DNA from: Thysanoteuthis rhombus
Lineage: Eukaryota > Mollusca > Cephalopoda > Oegopsida > Thysanoteuthidae
Direction of reading: 5' to 3'
Length of the DNA: 64,000 bases
Assembly: GCA_963457665.1 (NCBI GenBank)
Contig: OY735215.1
Location: 34,900,172 to 34,964,171, forward strand
Shown here: positions 43,301 through 55,300 of the stretch, piece by piece
Position numbering within the stretch: the first letter of the stretch is position 1
Layout of the letters: every line of letters starts with the position of its first letter
The notes under the pieces: generated by a model
Told to the model about the DNA's origin: nothing
The model's database searches: none
What the model saw: only the letters and a program-made list of their open reading frames with translations
Position numbers and translations under genes: made by a program

Positions 43301-46300
43301 GTTTCCATCCATCTTTTCATTCTGGACTCATAATTTTCGTTTAGAAGCTGTCAACCAAAACTGTCAGCATTGGTTTCTTCATTATTTAGTTTGGTCTGAA
43401 TGGAGCCACGGGGCTGGAAATTCAAACATTTATGCTTTACTATGTTTAGTAAAACAGTTTTTCTAAGATTCTTTCTAATTTTTTTAATTTATTTATTTCT
43501 AGGATCCCTGTCCCCAATTAGGTTTTCAATGGGAGGTTCAGTTTACAATGTAAATTTATGCTGAATCAGTCCGTGTCTGGCAGCATTCATGATTGTTTTT
43601 TGAAAATTCACTCTTCATGGGATCACCCCGCTTGCAACAAAAGGCAAGAGAAGTAACTCATTCATTGATCACTCCCAACACAACATGCTGCCAAAAGACG
43701 TTGGTCATGTAACAGTTTCTATTCACTGACAAACCAGACCAGTCATGAAATTAAAATTATTGCTAGAAATAGCAGATTTACTTAGTGAAGATGTTAGTTC
43801 ATTGTCATTTTGGAATGCTGCTGTGCATAATATTCTTAATAATTTTGGGTTGGTCAAAATTTTTTTTTATTTGTCATTAGATAGCATTACGAGCATTTAG
43901 TTTAAAAAAAACTTCATTCTAAAAGATCTCTTTTGATTGTATCATGATAGCTGCCATTTCCTTGCAGACTCTGTCAAAATTGGCATATTTTTGTTCATTT
44001 TTCTCATATTGGAGATATTTGAACCTACCAATACAGTGTAACGGTCACCATTTTCTGAAGAAATAGGGTTTGTTTTCTTTTATGTATTATACGCTTGAAA
44101 AAGGTTGAAGAATTTATCTGTGAAAATGTTATGGTAACAACATCAAGAACATAAAGTTAAATTGGCTGAACAAAATTTGCAATGTAAATGACTCTTAAAG
44201 TTATGAAAAAAAATAGTAATCTCATTGTTGTTTTTTTTTTTCTTTTTCTTTTTTTTTTTTTGTTACCACAACTGAGGGTGATAATTGGCTAAGATTGGTA
44301 TGCTTCTACCTTCATCAGGTGTACAGCCCTTTTTGGAAAGGGGGTGTTTCTCTATTTGTTTGGGTAGTGCCTACTAATATTGTAAAAAAGGAAAATATTG
44401 ATCTCATTCTTGTTTTTTAAAATTTTCATTTTTGTTTTTTTCATTTTGCTGTTGTTGTTGTTGTTGTTATCTTAATGTTTTGGCTGATCCATTTAAAAAA
44501 AAAAAATTTCTCTTTTTGTTCAGTCATGGTCACTTTATACCTTGCTTTCTGCTTTTTAAAATAATATTAACTTTTGAAATTCAGTCTCAGTTGGAAGGAA
44601 TGAACAATCAGAGAGAGTCCATGGAGGAATTGTCAGAAGTTGCTCAGAGCTTGTCAAGATTGACTTCTGATTCAAACATAAGCAGTAAAGTAGCTCAACT
44701 CAAATCCAAACATCAAGTTGCTATAAGTAATATCAAGGTTAGTATGTCATGGTCAGTTAATACAGTTTTCTTTTATCTGTTTATGCATGTATACATACAG
44801 CAGTGTACCTTGATCACATGACAGTCCCTAGTATAAGCTGAACAAGTCTCTTCTTGATCTCTCTATTCTTCTTTTTACATTTACAGTTTAACGTTTGGAC
44901 TGTGAAAAATGCATTGTTTGATTAGGAATGATTTTCACTAATCACTGTATCAAAGAACAGAAGCTGACATATCTTTTTTGTAAAAATAGGGTTTGCACCA
45001 AATTTGAGGTTTACAGCTTGATTTAACTTTTTTAAACATTTTTCTGATGTTAGAAACATAAGAAATAAGAACAGGGTTTTGATAGCCTGAAAGACTGAAA
45101 ACAAAGACGACAATCAATGAAGTTTGAAACTTTCAATTTCATTATTTTTTGAGTATTTCAAAACAATATGAATAATAGTTCATATATTTTAGATGGAATT
45201 ATTATGGAAAGACTGTAATATTTCATGTAAATAAATGATTAGATGAATTGCATTTCATATAGTTACCGTTCACATATTTTTTAAATTTTACATTTCATAT
45301 TGTTATGGTTAATATATTTTTTTTATTCATTTTATTAAAATTTTAGAAACCCTTCTTTTTACTATGAAAAATAAAGTACAAAAAAAAAATGATAGCTTCT
45401 TTTCAAAAATGTAATAGCTTTTTTTCAATAGGATTTTTGTAACCACCAGGGAGGCATCTCATTTTGTATGTTTATGTATTTACATACATATTTTCAAGCA
45501 AATGCAACCATATATCATTTTAAAAGACCTTTTATCTTATATATTTTTTTAATATAACTCTTTTTAATAGGATTATTATAGAAAGTGGGAAGGTTATGTT
45601 TCTGACCACAAGAAGCACATTGGTCACTACAAGGATTGCCAAGATTGGATCAATCAAATGAAGGACAAAATCAAATTGTGTCAAGAACCAAGTGGGGACA
45701 AGACAGGCATTCAAGAAAAACTACACCAAATTCAGGTTAGTACTCTTGAAAAAGGAAAACATACAATTGATATCCAACATGTACACAATACAACAACTAT
45801 AACTCTTGCATCAATAAGTCATATCGGTTATAAACAATATGAAACAGTCGTCAATAACATTATTTGTTGGCATGGTTTTAGATTGACTGATTTGTTTCCT
45901 GTGACTTTTTTTGCGTTTGCAAGCACTTATGGAGATTTTCACTATGGTAAAAATGAACAGCCTGTGCTTGTAGATTAAAAAAGATATTTTTAGGAAAATT
46001 GCAGCTGAAACTATTGTAATGTTGTGTTTAAGGAAGAAACTTTAGTTAAAAGATTAGTGAATGAATGTTATACACATTTCAAACATGGTGAAATGTCACT
46101 TGAAGACAAACCATGATCTGACCTATCTTCAACAAGCCAAAATGATAAAAATCTTACAAATTTGCCATGCAATCAATGTAGATCATCATTTAAACATTAA
46201 TGAAAAATCTGAAATGACTGCTTTGTCTTAGAGTTTATGCCAACAAGTGTTAACTGAAGAATTGAAAATTAAATGTGTCTCTACAGAGTTTTTTGTTTTT

Positions 46301-49300
46301 TTAAAAAATCCTCTGAGTTACAATAATTTGAATGTATGCTATGATTTGAGGGAACAAGTTGAAAATAATCCAGTTTCTTTCAAATGTTGTGACCCTAGAT
46401 GAGTAAATAACTAGTAATTTTGGGGAATTCATTTGTAATTTGAATGCCAGGACTGTGCTTTTCAACACTGAAACAAGGAGGAAAAATAATTGGATATTCG
46501 TTCATCACAAATATCTAAATATAACAATAATATTCTTTCATATCGTAGGCTTTAATGACTGCAAGAGATGATGGTCAATATAAACTACAAACAGCCATGG
46601 ACAGCCTCCAGATGGTTCTTCCACATACAGCAGTTCCTGGCCGACAGAGCCTTCACAAGAATTTACAGACCTTGCAGGCTGAGTATGATGATCTCTCCTC
46701 ACGGATGAGTAGCACTTGTTCCATTCTTGAGGATTGTCTATCCCAGTGGATGCTCTATGACAATGAATTGGAACAGTTGCAGCAGTGGTTAACAGAATAT
46801 GAGAGTCAGATTAAAGCAGAGTCCAAATTGCAGGCTACACTCCAAGAGAAGAAACTTTCTTTGGAAAGAGTCATGGTAGGTCTTTAGTTGATCATTTCAA
46901 TCAAAGTACAATTATTGATAATTTTTTTACTTGTATTTTCTTCAATATTGATTTTTAATGTCTTTTTATTTACTAGGGCTCTCAAGAATTAATAAGCTCT
47001 TTGTGAGATTCAAACATCTGTCCATTTTGCATAGGCAGTCTGGTTAACCATACCAGTTGCTCTTACCTACTTAGTTATGATAACTCAACAACTTGCTGGA
47101 GATCAAATCTAACCTTTGAACCAACCTTTCCTTCTTCTTTGATCCTTCTGTGTCATATTTACTATTTACTCACTGTCGTAGAATGCTGGTCAGAGTAAGG
47201 GCAATAAAAAGCTACCAAAAATTAAGATGAAAAAAAGTATTTATCAAAAATTGCTAATCATAGTGGTTGACAATTCTTCATCTACTAAAAAAAGGATAAT
47301 CAAGTGGAATTATTTCCATTAATATTCGGACCATCCTCATTTTTGTTGTTTTTCATACAATGTTTCGGCCGTTGCACTCTACAGCCTTCGTCAGGTATCA
47401 TCTGGTAGAGTGCAACGGCCGAAACGTTGTATGAAAAACAACAAAGATGAGGATGGTCCGAATATCAATGGAAATAATAATAATACCTCATCTCAAAAAT
47501 TCCGAGATATATCAAGTGGAATTACTTACTAATTTACTTATATATATATATATATATATATATCCATATATTGTCCATGTTATTCTAATCTCTTATGGTG
47601 AAGCTTCTCCAACAAAAATATCATCATCTTGAAATAGTTATATTTGTATTCTGTACTAAACATTGATTTAAAAAAATTTTTTTTTATCAGCATGTAAAAC
47701 TGAAGCTAGATTTCCAGAAGAGCACTATAAACAGCCTCGTGTCAAATGCAAAAAGTCTGCATCAATCAACAAAAGACAACCGTTTACTGACTGAGAGCAA
47801 AATAATTAGAAAGCGATATGAAAAGCTGGTTAAATCAGCACAGGTAAATGGATTATCATTTTTTTTCTTTCAATAAGGCACCTTATACACCTCCAATGAA
47901 AAATGATTGTAAATGATGGATGAATTACTTGCATTAGGAGTGGGGTTCATTGCTAAAATTAAAGAATGTTGTTCATCGTGTGTTTTTTGTATGTAGTAAC
48001 AGTAAAAGTTACCCGTACATAGCTTTTATGATTGATTTGGCATCAATGTAATTTTTCTGTGTAAAATCCTTGGGTTGGGAGGCTCCCGACTCACAACTTC
48101 CTTAGATCAAAATGTGATATCCTTAATGGAAGGTGTCTGTAGGCATATCCGTTTAAATGTTAAAGCTGATCAATTTTTGAGTGGCTTTTGATTGTATATA
48201 TTCAACCTTATGGTTTAAAGAAAATAAAGCACATTATTAGAAAATGTAAAACTTATAGTTGTTTCTGGACTTTGTTTTACAGATGTGCTTACAGGAGTTC
48301 CTATTTGATAATTTTCTTAGCAATTAGTCCTCCTGTCCCATTGGGGTGCATCTGACAATGACTTTTTGTCATTTATCATTTATCGCAGCCTGTGGCCAGA
48401 GCCCTAGTTAGTGTCCTGGTTGAGCCTCTACTACTAGATTCTGTGCTAATGTGGCTCTAAGGGTTCTCCATACCCATCAACATCATAGTCTTATGCCTGC
48501 TTTTTTCTATGCTTAGTCTGTTGATCAGAACGGCCTCTTATCACTGTTGGTTAAGCCGTATGTCAAGTTTTCATGGGATGGAGTAACTAGCTTGATACTC
48601 CTTTTTTAACCTGGCTTATAACAGGCTTAGGCAGAGTAATCATGTCCATTAAAAACTGTTGTTCTCCTTTTGATTCCAAAGAGACAGCCATTTTCTTTGA
48701 ATCTCAGACTCTAAATATGATATAAATATTTAAATTTCTTTCCAACAGCAATTACAAGAAAAGTGTGAACAGCAAGTAAACAATGCCCAAATGTATAGAC
48801 AGGCTTACATTGATACTGCTGAATGGTTGACCTTTACAAGGCAACTTGTAAGTGAGAATGATGACATGAAGGGAGATAAATCCATGTTGGAGGTTCAACT
48901 TACACATATTCAGGTAACTATGCAAATCTTAATCATTAATTCAATATCTTCATCTCTTTTGACAGGATTTTACCCATATATCTTTAACACTACCCATCAC
49001 ATGTACATTTATTTACATAATCTGGTTCAGTTATTAATTTCTGAAGAGTTTCTCTTTTTTCTTTCCTCTTATTTCTGTTGCTTTTTATCACAGTTCTATG
49101 ATCATTACTCGAAGACTATTTAAAAAAGCAGTGTAAATTTGAAATAGAGAATAAGTCTTCAATGAGAGTTTGGTCATGTAGGCTTTACTAGTAAGTCACT
49201 CAAATAAGCAATATAGCTGTATTTCTTACTACTACAATTACCACAATGTTTTTTATATACACTTGTGGTATTAAATTCAATAATTAATGGGCTTTTTAGA

Positions 49301-52300
49301 TGAATGTTGTTATTATTATGAATATCACTGAAATTGGAAATCATTTGAAGTGTTGTGAATATACCACAGTACACAGGATTTTTTTGTTAGTTGGTATGAG
49401 CTACCAGTTTGAAGAGAATGCCAGCCATTTTGAATTGGATGATATAGAGCCTTATCTTGACTTTGCTACTGCAGTTCGTATTCACTACTCAGTGTCTTGA
49501 CCTTTCCATCTGGTCAGGTAACTGAAATCTCACATCATTGAATTAATGTTTCATCTCTGGGCTAATGAACATTGACTAGAGAGTTGTGAATACAAGAAAA
49601 AATGATGAGGCTATATTTTCATCAGACATTACCACACTGTGACTGAAAACCAAAATCTGGTTGTATTTTGGTGGCACAGCTATTGTTCTTTGCTGCATAT
49701 GTGTTTGAAATTGAAGCAAATACTGAATGAAACAAAGTGAAATGAACTTCTATTCCCATTTGAACTCAAGCTTTTAAAACTTGTAAAAACTCATCCATGT
49801 GAGATTGGTCATTTTTCAGGATGTATATCATAGAAATGAAATGGTGAAAGATTTTGCCAGTATTTGTCTATGAATGTTCGTTATTGTACCAGCAGCCAAA
49901 AAAAAGCCTTTTAAGGAAAAAATAAATAAATAAAAATTGTATATTTTCCCCAATCTTGTAAGAAAAGCTTGGTCAGTCCTTTCTCTTTATTACATTGGTC
50001 AAACACTCAATCTGTTTTTCTAGGCTTGAATTAGTTTACAAAACATCACTTCATTCTTTTACATTTGAGAGAACATTGATTTGTGATATTTACAAAAAAG
50101 TTGAACATTTACTGACTTGGTGTGAACTTTACTCATTAATTAATTCAATGTGACACTATTGTTATTTTATAAGTTTTTCCTGATCTTATCAACACACTGG
50201 GTCAATAAAAAGCAACAATAAATCTGAGAAAAGCAAGTTTCAGACTTTTCTTGAAACCTCACCACCAAGAAATAAAGAACCTCTTTTATTAATTTTTTTC
50301 TACCATTAACTTTTGGAGGCAGCTTATACATATTTCCTTTATTAGTTCAAATGTTATGTTGAATCTTTTTGACATCCCATCCAGGAGGCTGTTAAAAATA
50401 TCAAGGAAGGTGAAGAGAAGATTAAGGACACCTGTTCGAAAGGAGAGGTAGTCATCCAAGAGAGTTCTGAAAGTGGACAGCAGTTGGTTAGAGATGAACT
50501 GGAGGCTCTCAAATCAGATTTGAAGGATCTGAAATCCGAAATAGATCAACAACAGACCAAAATAAGTAAGTGAACTTTTGCCTGTTGATATTGGACTATG
50601 TTGACCGTTTTGGACAATTTAAGTTGAGCACTGGTATAATGTGCATGATTGAGAGGACATATTGTTTATATCATTATTCGTCGTACTATTCAATAAAATG
50701 ACATTTCGTATGCAACTACTTAATATCACAGAAATGGGAACTGTTAAAACATCTAAAATCAAAAAGCAAGATGAGGTATTGATCAGAAAACTTTCAATTT
50801 CAATTTTTTTTTAGATTGACAGATATTATCATTGGCATTTATTTTTTAATTGCCTTTCTATTTTCAGAGGAACTTGTGAAACAATGGAATGAGTGCGAGA
50901 ATACCTATGACCAACTCTACAAATGGATCACCAATTTTGAGGTTTCTGTTAAAAACCATCTTCAGGCTAAATTCCATCTGGCAGACATAGACAAACAGGT
51001 GACAACCACCAAGGTGAGTATTTCTTTTAAAGTCTCACACCCTTACCTCTTTTATACACTACTCTTCTGAAATGATTCAATTACTATATATACTGGTATA
51101 TAAGAGAGAGAGTGACTTGCCCAGGTGCTCATTGCTCTCCTCTTTCAAACATGCCAGTGACCAGCAAGACCTTTTTCTTTTGTCAAGATCTCAGGGAATA
51201 GGACTGAGGGCAGAATGAACACAAGCATAAGTAATCTGATGGTTCCTAGTGTGAGACAGTATAACAATACTACTAATGCTAAAAGAGGGGAGTATGGTCA
51301 ATATACCCCCGTCGGATAAATAAAGGGTTCGGTTCATTACTTCCCCAAAATCTCCCAGATGATACCTGACGAAGGCCGTAGAGTGCAATGGCCGAAACGT
51401 TGTATGAAAAACAACAAAGATGAGGATGGTCCGAATATCAATAGAAATAACAAGCATTTTGGGCCAAAACTTAAACTCACTTTGTTTTCAAAAAGTGATA
51501 ATCATTTTCTAAGATAAAAGATGATTATTTCAATCCTTAGACTTCAAACTCAAATGAGTGCTAATGAAAGTGCAAGCCATTGTTTGTGAGTTCAGTCCAT
51601 GACAAGCACTTTACAAATCCACCTTTTTGCTGAAGTTGCACTTGGCCAGGAGATTCTCTTTTTAATGGTATGTATATATCATGAAAAGCAGTGGCATTAA
51701 TCTGTGTACAGTTTCAATCTTTTTTCTAATTGTTTTCCATTACAGTCTCTTTGGTATTTGTTATTTTTATTACTGCGTAATAAATAAATATCCATAGAAA
51801 AAGGATACCAAGATTTCTATCAATTGCATGATCACTATTTTCCTTTTCCTTTTTATGACCTGATAAACCTGAAATACATATTTTTAACAAACCTGATTAA
51901 TTGCCAAACACGTGACCGATAAAACTACTAGTACCACTATTTATGATATTACCGTGATTATTTTCATGCTTCTCTTACTATTATTGCTCATATGCAATCA
52001 TAATCTGTTAAACTAAATATTGTTCTTCTCACACTTTGATTGTTCAAATCTGCTCTCTAAGATAGATTATCTTTGTTTCTAGTTATAGTATATTAGTGTA
52101 ATTTACTAAAATCTATATAATTGATATTATCATCTTGAAGAGATGCTGCTATTACTGTAAAGTGATGAATGTTGTAATAGATATTAGTGTTAGTATTCAT
52201 ATCATTGCAACCAATGCTTCACTACTACTATTATTGATGAAGTATTGGTTGCAAAACAAAGTGGTTGGTTCAGTTTTAGCTGCAAGGAGGTAAAGGGTTG

Positions 52301-55300
52301 AAGTGATCAGTGAATAAAAGGCAGTGTTAGTGCTGTGTTACCAGAAAGGGGCAGATGTGAGATGTGAAATCATTGTAGTGTTTGCATTGAGTGGCCATAA
52401 AGCTCTTATGGATTTTCATATTGAGGAAGATAAGTGACAAAACATTATATATAGTCATGGTCAAAGAATGGAAACTCTGACGGATAGGAGGTTTGTGAGA
52501 AGGAAAGAGAGGAGTAACCGACTAAGAAAGGCGGGTTAAATGAGTGAGGGAACTCATGCATTCAGAGCTTTTATCAACAGTAGCTGAGCGAAGAGACATT
52601 TTGTGTACGTGGATGATTTAAGGTTTCATATCTAAAGCTAATACTTATTTATTTTTGTATCTAATATAACTAAAAAATTACAATACATATACACGCACAC
52701 AAATATCCAAAAGTTTTAAGGTTTTGAATAATGTAGACGCACTGAATGTAGTCCAAACTTTTACTATGGCCCTTTGTGAGCTAGCGTGTCTTTACAAAAA
52801 GTAACTATTTTAAAGGAGATGGTAGAAGCTAGATGTTTTTAGGTGTAATTTTTTCATGGTCGGAATCCCTTAACTTCCGAGTAGTACTAACAGTAAATAA
52901 AATGAAATGAATTTATACATGACAAAAAAAAAGAAATATTGCAGTTAATTTATTATTTACAAAATTAAAAAGAAAAAAAAATTTGGCACTTGATGACATC
53001 ACTACAGAGGGAGAAAATTGTTGCTGATATTATTTCAACATCCCATGGGAAAAAACTTTTTTTTTTTTTTTTTTTTCTTCCTGAATACATTTATCTATCA
53101 GCTGCTAGACTCTCTGGGACTGTTCCAAGTACTTCAATAATAAGTTTATCATTCATCTTTATCTAAAGTAAGATATGGACAGACTGACCAAATTTAGTAT
53201 CCCTACCTTGAAATGTGAATATTTGAGGGAAAAACTCGATTCAGCTAGTTTGATATCTAAGAAAGGATGTGTAAATGTTGTTTCATCCAAAACCGGAATT
53301 AGAGCTGTTAATCTCTATCTTTTTTTCTAATCTTTACGTTTTGGGTTCTGACATAACAGCAGCTCTCATCAAACTAGTATCAAATAAAGTTTGTTGCAGC
53401 TATTTCTATTGTTAATACTATGGCAACTACTGCTTAACCTGTTCATTGCCAAGTACATGATTTTAAAGCTGTAACTCCTGTGCCAGGTTTTTCTCATGAA
53501 AAATTGATGAAAATAGAAAGTCTGTATTTGCTAGTTGTATCATCACCAAAATGTGCAAATGTCCCTTGTTTGCAGAAGATGCCGCCATTTTGTTAAAGAA
53601 TTGCACTCTATCAAAAGATTAGTCCTCTTGTCTGTGGGACTGATGACTTGCCAAGACATGTAATCTTGTCTGTGGTAGAAAACTGATCAAAGAATTTTTT
53701 ACCAAGTGTTCATCCTTGTTCTTTCTTTCATTTTCAAATATTCAGAAATTTCTGGAAGAGATAAGTGGGAAGCAAAAAGCCATTTATGAGCTAAACCAAA
53801 AATCACAGCAGCTGCAGACTGTTCCAAGCACAAGAATCAGCTCGCAAGTAGCACAGATTAATGCTACTTATTCTACACTTATAAATACAACAAAGGTAAG
53901 CACTCCTGTTTATTATTTTTCATTGGGTCCTTGGAAAATAACTTTGAATGGTCGACAGTTCACCTTTTCGCTAAATCCTCATCAAAACAAGCTTGACCCA
54001 AATTGCATCCCATAATGCCCTCACTCTCTACACACAACCCCTCACCTGCTCACCAAATGTTAGGTTGTCGCTCATCAATGATGGATACATAATATTTCAT
54101 CCCATTTGAATCCCTGGAGAAGCTGGCTAACGAAGCCAAATTCCTCCTTTCTTTGGTTTACCATCTGGAGCTACAAGAAGTTTTCATGTGAGTTTTGACT
54201 GGTGGCTCACTCTAGAGATTAAGTAACAACAAGTTTCCTCTATACACCAGCACTTTCCTTAGTATTCCAACTGTTTTCAGTAATGCTGTTGTTTGTATTG
54301 TCTTCATTTCCAGTTCCTCAAACCTTTTTGCTAGCTTCTTTGGGACGGTTCCAAGTGCTTTAATAGTTATGGGTATATCGGTCATCTTCATGTTCTGCAT
54401 CTGTTTTAGTTCTCCCATGATGTCTAGAATGCTTATTCTCAATTGTTCTGTGGCCAGGTCTCCCTTGAGCTCATCTCAAGTTCCAGGACTGACTGTCAAA
54501 CAGTGATACAATACAAACAGAAAATAATCTGTCATTATTTGAGTATATGGTCTCCTTCGAATGTGCTATGGCCCCCAAGGAGATCATACGGCTCCCACTG
54601 AGAAAAGTGGGTCTATATGTTTGTCGAGCTTTTGACTTTTCCAATTTCATTTCATGATCCACTGGATCAACTAAATCAATTAACTAAAAAAAATTTCTTG
54701 TCTATAACTTGAACTAGTTTTTTGGCCTTCCTGGTTGTTATCAATGTTCATCACATTTCATAACAGCACCATGTTTAGTTCCCCACCTTTCTGATACTTA
54801 TATCATGTTCATTCTAGCTGAAGGTCATTTGTCTTGTATTTCCAGTACCTTCCTCAATATTTTTGTGGACTTCAGAAGTGCTGTGGTCTGGATAGTCTTA
54901 ATCTTTCCTCCTCTCCAACTTCTCCAATCTTGAATCCAATGTCTTTGGCACTATTTCAATTTCTATTATTGGCACTACCCTAACCTTCATGTTTCACACC
55001 ATTGTGAGCTCCCAGGCCATATACTGGGACTTTTCCAATTTTCATTCAATTTCGTATTCATCTGTGATATGCAGGTGCAGCCACGTCCATGATTTGGCAA
55101 GTTCTCTTTTTCTTGTGATCTGATCTGGCTTCCTTGCTTGGATGATGTGGTTGGATTGGATGTTTCAAGTCCTAGAATAATTGATGGCTTCTACTTTCCA
55201 GGACAGTCTCTGGTTTGTGCTTGTACCATTTGTCTACATAGGTAAACATATGAATCATTTTCGGGATCCATGGGAAAAAATAAAAATTGCTTGTGATATA

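Larger units (their letters stand above)
43284..44584 (+). other. Intron A7-B7
   Basis: 1,301 bp. Copy 3 of the about-390-bp repeat (43345-43738) and a pair of inverted hairpin-repeat copies (44086-44345), plus a shorter piece near 44471. Confidence 0.8.

Noticed and set aside
49300..49500. A 66-codon open frame in the C8-A9 intron
   Set aside because: Not in the gene's repeat pattern and without splice sites that would fit; no family recognised.
5837..51455. Functional hammerhead ribozyme in the hairpin repeat
   Set aside because: CTGANGA and GAAA flanks are suggestive, but an extra A stands between CTGANGA and stem II, and the 51365 copy lacks the expected U before the cleavage base after the second hairpin, with no clear stem I. 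Kept only as a structured-RNA hypothesis.
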